A stretch of 64,000 nt of DNA from Mycobacterium sp. 1100029.7 (GCF_001665235.1 NZ_LZSC01000062.1:1-64000); one strand, 5' to 3'; shown: positions 9,142 to 18,098, numbered from the stretch's first letter. Notes: generated from the sequence alone by a model not told the origin. Numbers and translations: made by a program.

Positions 9142-9719
9142 CGGCCCGCACCCGCTTTGACGGCCTTGGCCGTGGCGGCCAGCTTGGCCTGGTAGGCCTT
9201 ACGCTGTCGGGCGGCCAGCGCTTCGGCCGCGGCCATCCGGGACAGCATCGGCGCCCGCCAGCAGTGACAGATCGCCAGCGCCAGCGCATCGGCCGCGTCG
9301 GCCGGAGTCGGTTTGGATTGCAGCGCAAGGATTCTGGTGACCATTTCGGTCACCTGCGCCTTGTCGGCGGTGCCGTTGCCGGTCACCGCGGCCTTGACTT
9401 CGCTGGGGGTGTGGAAGTGGACGTCGATATCGCGTCTGGCGGCCGCCACCGCGATCACCCCGCCGGCCTGCGCGGTGCCCATCACGGTCGACACGTTGTG
9501 CTGAGAGAACACCCGCTCGATGGCGATCACGTCGGGTCGATGCGTGTCCAGCCAGTGTTCGACGGCGTCGCTGATGGCCAGCAGTCGTTTGGGCAGCGCG
9601 TCGTCCGACGGAGTACGCACCACGTCGACGTCGAGCGCGACGACCGTTCGGCCGCGCCCGCTTTCGACCACGGACAACCCGCAGCGGGTCAGTCCGGGGT
9701 CGACGCCCATCACGCGCAT
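9138..9719 (-). CDS. ruvC: Holliday junction resolvase RuvC
   Basis: Endonuclease that cuts Holliday junctions symmetrically. The 193 residues carry the RNase H-like fold with acidic catalytic residues in MGVDPGLTRCG, the AIERVF Glu, and DAADALALAICH near the C-terminus. ATG 9719 (MRVMGVDPG) is the family start, with GGAG about 7 bases upstream; the frame extends nine codons further without support. It is the first gene of the ruvCAB operon and divergent from the DUF4178 gene. Confidence 0.96.
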   Translation of the reverse strand: MRVMGVDPGLTRCGLSVVESGRGRTVVALDVDVVRTPSDDALPKRLLAISDAVEHWLDTHRPDVIAIERVFSQHNVSTVMGTAQAGGVIAVAAARRDIDVHFHTPSEVKAAVTGNGTADKAQVTEMVTRILALQSKPTPADAADALALAICHCWRAPMLSRMAAAEALAARQRKAYQAKLAATAKAVKAGAGR

Positions 9720-9884
9720 AGCACGCTCCAACTCCACTTCTCGCAAAAACGGTGGCCCGAACAGCTGTTCGATAGCCTAGCGGTCGGCGGCGAGCGCGCC
9801 GGACAGGACACGCCTCCGGACCGCGGGAAAAGCTGTTAACTTAGGCCAACGTTTGCTCCACCGTCGCGGCGACGGAAGGGTTCT

Positions 9885-10487
9885 GTGGGAACACTGCTGG
9901 TGGTGTTGGCCGCGGTGCTGTTCATCGCGTCAATCGTGGTGCTCGTCGTGGCTTCGCGACGCCCCAAAGGTCCGGCCACGCCGCGCGGACGGCGCGATCC
10001 CCTGTCCTTCGACGCGATGCCGCAGTTCGGGCCGCGCCAACTGGGGCCCGGCGCCGTCGTCAGCTACGGCGGTGTCGATTACGTGGTTCGCGGCTCGGTG
10101 ACATTCCGTGAGGGTCCGTTCGTGTGGTGGGAGCACCTGCTGGAGGGCGGTGCCCAGCCGACGTGGTTCGCCGTCGAGGAAGACGACGGCCGCCTGGAGC
10201 TGGTCATGTGGATCACCCGCAAGGATCTGACGTTGCAGCCCGGCGACCGCTACGTGGTGGACGGCGTGTCGTTCACCGAGTCCGAACGCGGCCGGGCTTC
10301 CTACACCACCGAAGGCACGACGGGTCTGCCCGCCGGCGGCGAGATGGAGTTCGTCGACTGCGCCAACGCCGACGAGACCGTGTTGCTGTCCTTCGAGCGG
10401 TGGGCACCCGGCACGCCCTGGGAGATATCGACGGGCAAGCCGGTGTCACCGGGAGAGCTCACCGTCTACCCCGCGCCCGCTCCTTAG
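9885..10487 (+). CDS. DUF4178 membrane-anchored protein (Rv2597-like)
   Basis: 200 residues: one N-terminal membrane helix (about residues 2-22), then a cytoplasmic beta-rich domain with the DUF4178 pattern (GAVVSYGGVDYVVRG ... WWEHLLEGG). The function is unknown. The GTG start at 9885 follows GGAAGGG. It begins a four-gene run with two more small envelope proteins and speE; spacings are 8, -4 and 2 bases, so it is probably one transcript. In M. tuberculosis I remember the vapBC40 toxin-antitoxin pair between ruvC and this gene; it is absent here. Confidence 0.85.
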   Translation: MGTLLVVLAAVLFIASIVVLVVASRRPKGPATPRGRRDPLSFDAMPQFGPRQLGPGAVVSYGGVDYVVRGSVTFREGPFVWWEHLLEGGAQPTWFAVEEDDGRLELVMWITRKDLTLQPGDRYVVDGVSFTESERGRASYTTEGTTGLPAGGEMEFVDCANADETVLLSFERWAPGTPWEISTGKPVSPGELTVYPAPAP

Positions 10488-10495
10488 GACCACGG

Positions 10496-11008
10496 GTGCC
10501 GCTGTATCAGCTCGCCGTAGCTCCTGCCGACGTGTCCGGCAGCCGGCTCGGGCTCGCGCTGAACGCCCCGGCGCCGCCGCTGTTGGCCAGCCATGTGCTG
10601 CGGCACCCCGGCGGCGGGGTGCTGCGCCTCGGCGTCCTGGGCGCCTCGCACCTGGTCACCGTCGAGCACGCCGCCAGCAGCTTCTCCGAGCAGGTGTCCT
10701 GCACCGCCGGCGGTGACACCGAGACGCTGCCCGAGCACGCCGAAGCGTCCGGCTACTCGCTGACATCCCACACCACAGTGCACGACGAGGCGGCGTTCCG
10801 CCGGCTGGCGGCCGAACTGCGCGACCGGTGCCGGACCGAAACAGGTTGGCTCGGCGGCACCTTCCCCGGCGACGACGCCGCCCTGACCGTGCTGGCCGCC
10901 GAGCCCGACGGCACCGGCTGGTGCTGGCAGACCTGGCACCTGTACCCCCGCTATCCCGGCGGGTCCGGCGGCGAAGTGGTCCACACCGCGAGCCGGTGGC
11001 GGCCGTGA
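10496..11008 (+). CDS. Rv2598-like protein, DUF2617 type
   Basis: 170 residues, soluble, with no membrane segment. It resembles the M. tuberculosis Rv2598 product across its length as I remember it (VPLYQLAVAPADVSGSRL start, CQTWHLYP-like end). No catalytic motif is apparent. The GTG at 10496 is 8 bases after the previous stop and the 3' end overlaps the next gene by 4 bases (GTGA), indicating coupled translation. The DUF2617 assignment is tentative. Confidence 0.75.
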   Translation: MPLYQLAVAPADVSGSRLGLALNAPAPPLLASHVLRHPGGGVLRLGVLGASHLVTVEHAASSFSEQVSCTAGGDTETLPEHAEASGYSLTSHTTVHDEAAFRRLAAELRDRCRTETGWLGGTFPGDDAALTVLAAEPDGTGWCWQTWHLYPRYPGGSGGEVVHTASRWRP

Positions 11009-11436
11009 GCCGCAAGCAGCTGCTCTGGTTGGCCGGCGGCCTGGCCGTAGCGTCCGTGGTGTCGCTGATTTTCGGAATCATCTTGCTGCAGAAGGACATC
11101 GCGTCCTACATCGCGAGCAACTACCGGGAGTACGCCCGCGATGCCAACGGAACGCGATATCTGTGCAGCGGATCGCCCGACCAGGTGGCCGACACGATCG
11201 CCGACTACGCCGAACCTGAGGCGCGCGCCGACAACGACGACAACGATTACCTGCGCTACAGCAACAACATCGTGATCGTCGGGCCGGACGGCACGCATCC
11301 GTGCAGCATCCGCGTCGAAAGCCTCAGCGCGGGCTACAACCACGGCTCGTTCGTCTTCCTCGGGCCCGGCTTCAGTCCGGGATCCCCGTCGAGCAGTTCC
11401 GGTGGCAGTCCCGGCGGCCCGGGCGGAACGAAATAG
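11005..11436 (+). CDS. DUF4247-type single-pass membrane protein (Rv2599-like)
   Basis: 143 residues: a basic N-terminus (SRKQ), one membrane helix (about residues 6-28), an exported acidic domain with two cysteines (YLCSG and HPCSI), and a flexible Gly/Ser/Pro tail. The two Cys could form a disulfide outside the membrane. The start GTG overlaps the previous stop. The function is unknown; conservation next to speE is its main context. The DUF4247 name is from memory. Confidence 0.72.
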   Translation: MSRKQLLWLAGGLAVASVVSLIFGIILLQKDIASYIASNYREYARDANGTRYLCSGSPDQVADTIADYAEPEARADNDDNDYLRYSNNIVIVGPDGTHPCSIRVESLSAGYNHGSFVFLGPGFSPGSPSSSSGGSPGGPGGTK

Positions 11437-11438
11437 CA

Positions 11439-13019
11439 GTGGCCACAACGCAGGACACCGTGCGCACCGCGCAGCCCGCGACGCGGTGGCGGGCCGTGCT
11501 GCTCGCGGCCGTCGCGGCATGCGCGGCCTGCGGCATCATCTACGAACTAGCGCTGCTGACGCTGTCGACGAGCCTCAACGGCGGCGGCATCGTCGCCACC
11601 TCGCTGATCGTCGCGGGCTACATCGCCGCCCTGGGCGTGGGCGCGCTGATGGTCAAGCCGCTGCTGCGGCACGCCGGCATCGTCTTCGTCGCGGTCGAGG
11701 CGCTGCTCGGTGTCGTCGGCGGGCTGTCCGCGGCGGCGCTGTACGCCGTGTACGCATTCCTGGACGGCACCCTGGGGTCGACGTGGGTGCTGGCCGTGGG
11801 GACCGCGCTGATCGGCGGGCTGGTCGGCGCCGAGGTCCCGTTGCTGATGACGCTGCTGCAGCGCGGCCGCAAATCCGGGGCGACCGACACCGGCCGCACG
11901 CTGGCCAACCTCAACGCCGCCGACTACCTGGGCGCGCTGGTCGGTGGCCTGGTCTGGCCGTTCGCCCTGCTGCCGCATCTCGGGATGATTCGCGGCGCGG
12001 CGGCCACCGGCGTCATCAACCTGGTGGCGGCGGCGATCGTGGCGATCTTCCTGGTGCGGCGCGTGATCTCGATGCCACAGCTGGTGGGCGCGCTGGTCGC
12101 GCTGGTGGCCGCGCTCGGCCTGCTGATCACACTGCTGGTGAATGCCAAAACTATCGAAACCACAAGCCGGCAAAGGCTTTACGCCGACCCGATCATCGCC
12201 TACCGGCACACCGTGTACCAGGAGATCGTGGTCACCCGCCGCGGCAACGACACCCGGCTGTATCTGGACGGCGGTCTGCAGTTCTCCACCCGCGACGAAT
12301 ACCGTTACACCGAAAGCCTGGTCTACCCCGCGCTGGGCAGCGGCGCGCGCTCGGTGCTGGTACTGGGTGGCGGCGACGGCCTGGCCGCGCGGGAGCTGTT
12401 GCGCCAGCGCGGAATCGACAGGATCGTGCAGGTGGAGCTCGATCCAGCGGTGATCGACATCGCCCGCACCACGTTGCGGGACGCCAACGCCGGCGCGCTG
12501 GACAACCCGCGGGTCTCGATCGTGATCGACGACGCGATGCGCTGGCTTCGCACCGGCCACCCGGAGTTACGGCCGCCCGGCGGCTTCGACGCTGTCATCG
12601 TCGACCTGCCCGACCCGGACACCCCGGTGCTGGGGCGGCTGTACTCAGCGGAATTCTACGGCCTTGTCGCACATGCGCTTTCACCGAGCGGACTGCTCGT
12701 GGTGCAGGCCGGCAGCCCGTTCTCGACGCCGAACGTGTTCTGGCGCACGGTGTCGACGATGCGCTCGGCGGGGTACGCCGTCACGCCCTACCACGTGCAC
12801 GTGCCGACATTCGGCGACTGGGGGTTCGCGCTCGCCCGGGCCGGCGACACCGCGCCGACTCCGACCATGCCCGCCGACGCCCCGCCGCTGCGCTACCTCA
12901 ATCCGCAAGTGCTGCAAGCCGCGACGGTGTTCTCCGACGACATCGCGCCGCGCCCGCTGGAACCCTCGACCCTGGACAACCCGCGGATCGTCGAGGACAT
13001 GCGCCACGGGTACGACTAG
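11439..13019 (+). CDS. speE: Membrane-fused spermidine synthase-like protein
   Basis: 526 residues. The N-terminal 230 or so carry about seven membrane helices. The C-terminal half is a spermidine-synthase fold with SAM-type motifs (LVLGGGDGLAAREL, VELDPAVIDIAR, DAMRWL) and the family acidic loop (IVDLPDPDTP). The enzyme would transfer an aminopropyl group from decarboxylated SAM, but the substrate of the mycobacterial membrane form is unproven. GTG 11439 sits 2 bases after the previous stop. In M. tuberculosis I recall a small DUF350 membrane gene (Rv2600) between these two; here it is missing. Confidence 0.9.
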   Translation: MATTQDTVRTAQPATRWRAVLLAAVAACAACGIIYELALLTLSTSLNGGGIVATSLIVAGYIAALGVGALMVKPLLRHAGIVFVAVEALLGVVGGLSAAALYAVYAFLDGTLGSTWVLAVGTALIGGLVGAEVPLLMTLLQRGRKSGATDTGRTLANLNAADYLGALVGGLVWPFALLPHLGMIRGAAATGVINLVAAAIVAIFLVRRVISMPQLVGALVALVAALGLLITLLVNAKTIETTSRQRLYADPIIAYRHTVYQEIVVTRRGNDTRLYLDGGLQFSTRDEYRYTESLVYPALGSGARSVLVLGGGDGLAARELLRQRGIDRIVQVELDPAVIDIARTTLRDANAGALDNPRVSIVIDDAMRWLRTGHPELRPPGGFDAVIVDLPDPDTPVLGRLYSAEFYGLVAHALSPSGLLVVQAGSPFSTPNVFWRTVSTMRSAGYAVTPYHVHVPTFGDWGFALARAGDTAPTPTMPADAPPLRYLNPQVLQAATVFSDDIAPRPLEPSTLDNPRIVEDMRHGYD

Positions 13020-13024
13020 GCGGC

Positions 13025-13780
13025 TTACTCCTCGTCGAGAGCGGCCAGCACCTCGTCGGACAGATCGACATTGGTCCAGACGTTCTGCACGTCGTCACTG
13101 TCCTCGAGCGCGTCGACCAGCTTGAAGACTTTCCGCGCGCCCTCGACGTCGACCGGCACGCTCACCGACGGCTGGAAGCTGGCCTCGGCCGACTCGTAGT
13201 CGATGCCGGCGTCCTGCAGCGCGGTGCGCACCGCGACCAGGTCGGTCGGTTCGGAGATCACCTCGAAGTTGTCGCCGAGGTCGTTGACGTCCTCGGCGCC
13301 GGCCTCCAGGACGGCGGTCAGCACATCGTCCTCGGTCAGGCCGTTCTTCTCGAGCGTGACGACGCCCTTGCGGGTGAACAGATACGACACCGATCCGGGA
13401 TCGGCCATGTTGCCGCCGTTGCGGGTCACCGCCACCCGCACCTCGCCGGCGGCGCGGTTGCGATTGTCGGTCAGGCACTCGATCAGCACGGCCACGCCGT
13501 TGGGGCCGTAGCCCTCGTACATGATGGTCTGATAGTCGGCGCCGCCGGCTTCTTCGCCGGCGCCGCGCTTGCGGGCCCGCTCGATGTTGTCGTTGGGCAC
13601 CGAGGTCTTCTTGGCCTTCTGGATGGCGTCATACAGCGTCGGGTTGCCCGCCGGGTCACCGCCACCGGTCCGCGCGGCGACCTCGATGTTCTTGATCAGC
13701 CGGGCAAACTCCTTGCCACGGCGCGCGTCTTTGACGGCCTTCTGGTGCTTGGTGGTAGCCCACTTGGAATGGCCGCTCAT
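13025..13780 (-). CDS. yebC: YebC/PmpR family regulatory protein
   Basis: 251 residues. The N-terminus MSGHSKWATTKHQKA is the hallmark of the YebC/TACO1 family, followed by GRGGKN-like and GGDPAGNPTLYDAIQKAK segments and the acidic MADPGSVSYLFTRKG domain. Members act as transcription factors or as translation factors that help ribosomes through proline stretches. It converges on speE with a 5-base gap between the stop codons. ATG 13780 has AGGACGG upstream. Confidence 0.95.
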   Translation of the reverse strand: MSGHSKWATTKHQKAVKDARRGKEFARLIKNIEVAARTGGGDPAGNPTLYDAIQKAKKTSVPNDNIERARKRGAGEEAGGADYQTIMYEGYGPNGVAVLIECLTDNRNRAAGEVRVAVTRNGGNMADPGSVSYLFTRKGVVTLEKNGLTEDDVLTAVLEAGAEDVNDLGDNFEVISEPTDLVAVRTALQDAGIDYESAEASFQPSVSVPVDVEGARKVFKLVDALEDSDDVQNVWTNVDLSDEVLAALDEE

Positions 13781-14308
13781 CGCCGTCCTACCTCGTTCCT
13801 GTGTGTTTCTTGGCCAGACGAGTCTACGTGGACGAACGAGGAGGGCGTGCGGCGTGTTGATTCCCGCCGACGAGATGCAGGTGCTGCGGGTCCAGGTCTC
13901 GAGTCACGGACACCGAAGGCACCAACACCATCACCTCGTACCGCACAGCCAGCGTGGAGCGTTCGAGCGTCGTGGCGCCTGCGCGGTTGCGCCGCGCGAC
14001 CACCATCGCTGCGAGGACTTTCCCCGGCTATCCGTGACGGGTGAATCGCCGTGAGTGCGATGGTGATCGCCAAGTGACGACCGCAGCCCGCTACTCTCAT
14101 GGACTCCCCGAATCGGATTGCGGACGCTACCCTGGTCCGTTGCAAGGAAACACTTTTGCGCCGCGAACGGCCCAGGTTGTCCATTCAGCGAAGTCCCCGG
14201 CCCGCAACGCCAGCCGCAGACCGCAACGTGCGTTGCAGACGGTTGAGCAGCCGCGGGATCAAACTGGGGTCAGGTTTCGCGGCGGGCGATTCGGGAGACC
14301 CTGACCGG
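13781..14308. other. Intergenic region upstream of yebC with no convincing gene
   Basis: About 530 bases. Short open frames exist on both strands (for example 13824-14006 minus) but their composition is not protein-like. It should contain the yebC promoter. In M. tuberculosis the vapBC41 toxin-antitoxin genes lie near this position; I see no intact PIN-domain or antitoxin frame here. Confidence 0.5.
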
Positions 14309-14464
14309 GTGGATGAAAATCAACCGAAAGAGCCCGCGGACGCCAGGCAGCCGACCGAGGAACAGCGTCAGCAGCAAGAACAGCTCGAGCATCGCAACGA
14401 CGACCCCGACGGACCGGGATTGGACCAGTCCGACCGCAATGTCGCGGACGAGAGCACGCGCTAG
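14309..14464 (+). CDS. Possible small acidic hydrophilic protein (51 aa)
   Basis: A 51-codon frame starts at GTG 14309 with GGGAG about 10 bases upstream. The product is very hydrophilic, rich in Glu, Gln, Asp and Arg, with no hydrophobic core, ending DQSDRNVADESTR. Most third positions are G or C, in line with mycobacterial coding bias. It overlaps the pdxT stop codon tail-to-tail by 4 bases. No function can be assigned; it may be an intrinsically disordered protein or a chance frame. Confidence 0.4.
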   Translation: MDENQPKEPADARQPTEEQRQQQEQLEHRNDDPDGPGLDQSDRNVADESTR

Positions 14465-15057
14465 GCGCGGCCGCTGACGATGTCGACGAACAACTGGTGG
14501 ATGCGGCGGTCACCGGTCATCTCCGGGTGAAACGCCGTCGCCAGCATCGACCCCTGGCGGACCGCCACGGCGTGGCCCGCGGCCGTCGCCAGCACCCGCA
14601 CGTCATCGCCGACGCGCTCCACCCATGGTGCCCGGATGAACACGGCACGCACCGGGCCGTCCAGACCCTCGAAGGCGACGTCGCCCTCGAAAGAATCGAC
14701 CTGTCGCCCAAAAGCGTTGCGGCGCACGGTCATATCGATCGCGCGCAGCGGCAGCGCCTGGCGTCCGTTGGCTCCGGCATCCAGAATCTCGCTGGACAGC
14801 ATGATCATGCCGGCACACGCGCCGTAGGCCGGCAGCCCCGCGGCCAGCCGGGCCCGCAGCGGCTCCAGCAGGTCCAGGTCTCCCAGCAGGTGGCTCATCG
14901 TGGTGGACTCCCCGCCCGGGATGACCAGGCCGTCGATCGCCTCGATCTCGCTGCGGCGGCGGACCGGCATCGACTCGGCCCCGGCCTCGCGCAGGGCGGC
15001 CAGGTGTTCGCGGGTGTCGCCCTGCAACGCCAGCACCCCGATCCGCGGTGGGCTCAC
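14461..15057 (-). CDS. pdxT: Pyridoxal 5'-phosphate synthase glutaminase subunit PdxT
   Basis: 198-residue class-I glutamine amidotransferase that feeds ammonia to PdxS. It shows the PdxT start (IGVLALQGDTREH), GGESTTM, the nucleophile cysteine in YGACAGMI, and the catalytic His-Glu pair in TAFHPEMTGD. The GTG start at 15057 overlaps the tesB stop by 4 bases, so the three-gene set pdxS-tesB-pdxT is coupled. Confidence 0.95.
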   Translation of the reverse strand: MSPPRIGVLALQGDTREHLAALREAGAESMPVRRRSEIEAIDGLVIPGGESTTMSHLLGDLDLLEPLRARLAAGLPAYGACAGMIMLSSEILDAGANGRQALPLRAIDMTVRRNAFGRQVDSFEGDVAFEGLDGPVRAVFIRAPWVERVGDDVRVLATAAGHAVAVRQGSMLATAFHPEMTGDRRIHQLFVDIVSGRA

Positions 15058-15890
15058 GGCTGGTACCCGCGCTTGTAGCGAGTCAGCCCCTCCTGCATCA
15101 CGGCCGCGACCATCTCGCCGGTCTGGGTGAAGATCTTGCCCTGGCACAGTGAGCGGCCGCCGCTGGCCGACGGCGAGGACTGGTCGTAGAGCAGCCACTC
15201 GTCGGCGCGGAACGGCCGCATGAACCACATCGCGTGGTCCAGCGACGCCACCTGCAGATGCTCACGCACGTCCAGATGGGTGACCTGCGCCGATCCCAGC
15301 AGCGTCAGGTCACTCATGTAGGCCAGCGCGCAGATGTGCAGCACCGGGTCGTCCGGCAGCGGGTCGCGGTGGCGAAACCACACCTGCTGCTGCGCAGCCT
15401 TGTCCGGGGACAGTTGCAGCAGGTCGCGGGGCACGATGCAGACGTCCCACTCCTCGAATTGCTTGAACCCCGCGTCGTCGAAGACCTTGATCGAGTCCAG
15501 GCCGGGCAGCCCGTCGGGCGGGGCCGCGAACGGCATCGCGTCCTGGTGGTGGATTCCTTCCTGATCGGTGTGGAAGGAGGCACCCATGCTGAAAATGATC
15601 TCGCCGTGCTGGATCGCGTTGACCCGCCTCGTGGCGAACGAGCCGCCGTCGCGGGAGCGCTCGACGATGAAAACCGTGGGCTCCTTGGCGTCGCCAGGCC
15701 GCAGGAAATAACCGTGCAGCGAGTGCACCTGATACCGCGGGTCCACGGTGCGTACCGCCGAGACCAGCGACTGACCGGCGACATGCCCGCCGAAGGTGCG
15801 CTGCAGGAAGCCCGACTCCGGGCTGAAGACGCCGCCGCGATAGATGTTGACCTCGAGTTGCTCGAGATCAAGGATTTCTTCGATCGACAC
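15054..15890 (-). CDS. tesB: Acyl-CoA thioesterase II
   Basis: 278-residue double-hotdog thioesterase that hydrolyses acyl-CoA to free acid and CoA. Recognisable blocks are RTFGGHVAGQSL, VHSLHGYFLRPGD, RSRDGGSFATRRV and SLDHAMWFMRPFRADEW, with the Asp/Gln/Thr catalytic elements of the TesB family. It starts at GTG 15890, 9 bases after pdxS, and overlaps pdxT. Its place inside a vitamin B6 operon is conserved in M. tuberculosis (tesB2), although a direct metabolic link is not obvious. Confidence 0.93.
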   Translation of the reverse strand: MSIEEILDLEQLEVNIYRGGVFSPESGFLQRTFGGHVAGQSLVSAVRTVDPRYQVHSLHGYFLRPGDAKEPTVFIVERSRDGGSFATRRVNAIQHGEIIFSMGASFHTDQEGIHHQDAMPFAAPPDGLPGLDSIKVFDDAGFKQFEEWDVCIVPRDLLQLSPDKAAQQQVWFRHRDPLPDDPVLHICALAYMSDLTLLGSAQVTHLDVREHLQVASLDHAMWFMRPFRADEWLLYDQSSPSASGGRSLCQGKIFTQTGEMVAAVMQEGLTRYKRGYQP

Positions 15891-15899
15891 GAACTTGTT

Positions 15900-16793
15900 T
15901 TACCAGCCCCGCTGCGCCAGGCGATGCGGCTCCGGGACTTGCTCGACGTTGATGCCGACCATCGCCTCGCCCAGCCCGCGCGACACCTTGGCCAGCACGT
16001 CGGGGTCGTCGTAGAACGTGGTGGCCTTGACGATCGCGGCGGCGCGCTGCGCGGGATCACCCGACTTGAAGATGCCCGAGCCCACGAACACGCCCTCGGC
16101 GCCGAGCTGCATCATCATCGCCGCGTCGGCCGGGGTCGCGATGCCGCCGGCGGTGAACAGTGTGACCGGCAGCTTGCCCGCCTGGGCCACCTCGACGACG
16201 AGGTCATACGGTGCTTGCAATTCCTTAGCAGCGACGAACAATTCGTCTGGCGCCAACGACGTCAGCCGACGGATCTCGCCGCCAATGGCGCGCATGTGGG
16301 TGGTGGCGTTGGACACGTCGCCGGTGCCGGCTTCGCCCTTGGAGCGGATCATCGCGGCGCCCTCGTTGATGCGCCGCAGCGCCTCGCCCAGGTTGGTCGC
16401 CCCGCACACGAACGGCACGGTGAACTTCCACTTGTCGATGTGGTGGGTGTAGTCGGCGGGGGTGAGCACCTCGGACTCGTCGACGTAATCGACACCGAGA
16501 CTCTGCAGAATCTGCGCCTCGACGAAGTGCCCGATACGAGCCTTGGCCATCACCGGAATGGTGACCGCGGAGATGATGCCCTCGATCATGTCGGGGTCAC
16601 TCATCCGCGAGACGCCGCCCTGGGCGCGGATGTCGGCGGGAACGCGCTCGAGCGCCATCACCGCGACGGCGCCGGCCCCTTCGGCGATGCGGGCCTGCTC
16701 CGGGGTGACGACGTCCATGATGACGCCGCCTTTGAGCATCTCGGCCATGCCGCGCTTGACGCGCGCCGTTCCGGTCTGTGCGCCGCTGTTCAC
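15900..16793 (-). CDS. pdxS: Pyridoxal 5'-phosphate synthase subunit PdxS
   Basis: TIM-barrel enzyme that makes PLP from ribose 5-phosphate, glyceraldehyde 3-phosphate and PdxT-derived ammonia. Key elements are GVIMDVVT, MALERVPADIRAQGGVSRMSDP, the catalytic lysine in VMAKARIGHFVEA, and GAEGVFVGSGIFKS. I place the start at GTG 16793 (VNSGAQTGTARVKRG), which lines up with the M. tuberculosis N-terminus and has AAGGAGAG upstream. An in-frame ATG at 16817 with its own GGAG is possible and would add eight residues. Confidence 0.95.
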   Translation of the reverse strand: MNSGAQTGTARVKRGMAEMLKGGVIMDVVTPEQARIAEGAGAVAVMALERVPADIRAQGGVSRMSDPDMIEGIISAVTIPVMAKARIGHFVEAQILQSLGVDYVDESEVLTPADYTHHIDKWKFTVPFVCGATNLGEALRRINEGAAMIRSKGEAGTGDVSNATTHMRAIGGEIRRLTSLAPDELFVAAKELQAPYDLVVEVAQAGKLPVTLFTAGGIATPADAAMMMQLGAEGVFVGSGIFKSGDPAQRAAAIVKATTFYDDPDVLAKVSRGLGEAMVGINVEQVPEPHRLAQRGW

Positions 16794-16906
16794 TAGCCTC
16801 TTCTCTCCTTGAACCATCGCGACTCCACTCTAGTGGTGGCACACAAATCGGTTTTCGCGCCGTTTTACACACCCGTTGTACATCTGCCCAACATCAGGGG
16901 TGCGAC

Positions 16907-16936
16907 TTGCGTCACAGTGTGCTAAAAATTGCGTCA
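16907..16936. promoter_or_regulatory. Direct repeat TTGCGTCA x2 upstream of the PPE gene
   Basis: TTGCGTCA occurs at 16907-16914 and 16929-16936, 22 bases apart, about two helical turns, in the 234-base region between divergent pdxS and the PPE gene. This could be a tandem activator site, but it is short and may be chance. Confidence 0.25.
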
Positions 16937-17027
16937 GCTGTTTGCGCAGACCGTTGCCGCAGGTGCGATTCATGGATGGCATCCCTGGTCATGCCTGCTG
17001 TATCGGTTGGCCGAGAAGAGGTCTCGG

Positions 17028-18098
17028 ATGTTGCCGGATTACGTGCTGTTGCCGCCGGAAATCAACTCGGCGCGCATGTACGGCGGGCCACGCGCGACGA
17101 CGATGTGGGCAGCGGCGGCGGCCTGGGACGGCCTGGCCGCGCAGCTGGGGTCCTCGGCCAGTGCCTTCCAGTCCACGGTGTCGACGCTGACCGGCGGCGC
17201 CTGGCAGGGCCCGGCATCGATGACGATGGCCAGTGCGGCCGCGCCGTACGTGCAGTGGCTGACCACGACGTCGGCGAAGGCCGAAGCGGTGGCCAACCAG
17301 GCCCGGTTGTCGGCCGGCGCGTTCGAGACGGCTTTTGTGGCCACGGTCCCGCCCGAGGTCGTGACGGCCAACCGCACCCTGCTGATGACGCTGATCGCGA
17401 CCAACATCTTGGGTCAGAACACCGCGGCGATCGCCGCGACCGAGGCGGAATACGCCGAGATGTGGGCCCAGGACGTCGCCGCGATGACCGCCTACGACGC
17501 CGGCACCCGGGCGGCCGAAGCGACCTGGACACCGTTCGCCACCCCGCCGCTGACCCTGACCAGCCTGCCCACCCCGGTCTACACCTCGTTCCTGCAGCAG
17601 CTCCTCGACTCGCTGGTCCAGTCGGTGACTCAGCAGCTGATGAACCCGATGTCGCAGCTGCAGATGCTCTCGACGCCCGCGCAGTTCGCGATGCAGCCGA
17701 TGAACACGGTGATGGGCCAGTTGATGTCGAGTGCCAACCCGGTACTGGGCAGCGCCGGCGCCGCCCCCGCGATGGATCCGATGCTGGCGTCCTCGGTCAG
17801 CCCGGGCATGGGCAGCCCGGTCACCGCGCAACTCGCCGGCAGCGTGGTCTCGGCCAGCACCGGGCGGGCCGGTTCGGTCGGCGCCCTGTCCGTCCCGTCG
17901 AGCTGGGCCGAAGCCGCGCCGGCGACCGGCCCCACTCCCGCGGCCGCCGCCGCGCCCGGCTCCGCGGTGAGCCCCGTTTCGGCGACCCTGCCCGGCACGC
18001 CGCAGCTGCCCTCGGCGGGCCTGCCCGGCCGCTCGGCCGCCGCCGCGAACGCCACCACCCATGCCGACGCCACCTGGGATAACCGATGTCGTTCGTGA
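17028..18098 (+). CDS. PPE family protein, SVP subfamily
   Basis: 356 residues. The conserved PPE domain covers about residues 1-175 (LLPPEINSARMYGG, then WDGLAAQLGSSA), with the WxG-type turn GAWQGPASMTM. The C-terminal half is Ala/Pro/Ser-rich and contains the subfamily motif GALSVPSSW. Such proteins leave the cell through ESX type VII secretion, usually paired with a PE partner. Here the partner is probably the downstream PE gene, whose ATG lies 13 bases inside this gene. ATG 17028 matches the family start except that MLPDYVLLPPE replaces the common MDFxxLPPE. Confidence 0.93.
   Translation: MLPDYVLLPPEINSARMYGGPRATTMWAAAAAWDGLAAQLGSSASAFQSTVSTLTGGAWQGPASMTMASAAAPYVQWLTTTSAKAEAVANQARLSAGAFETAFVATVPPEVVTANRTLLMTLIATNILGQNTAAIAATEAEYAEMWAQDVAAMTAYDAGTRAAEATWTPFATPPLTLTSLPTPVYTSFLQQLLDSLVQSVTQQLMNPMSQLQMLSTPAQFAMQPMNTVMGQLMSSANPVLGSAGAAPAMDPMLASSVSPGMGSPVTAQLAGSVVSASTGRAGSVGALSVPSSWAEAAPATGPTPAAAAAPGSAVSPVSATLPGTPQLPSAGLPGRSAAAANATTHADATWDNRCRS

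Noticed and set aside
13824..14006. 60-codon minus-strand frame upstream of yebC
   Set aside because: No ribosome binding site or family match; both strands are equally open here, which suggests chance.
11402..14044. 880-codon plus-strand frame over speE and yebC
   Set aside because: Arg/Ala/Gly-rich shadow of speE and antisense of yebC; no recognised motif.
15234..16796. 520-codon frame antisense to tesB and pdxS
   Set aside because: The minus-strand genes have clear catalytic motifs; this frame has none.
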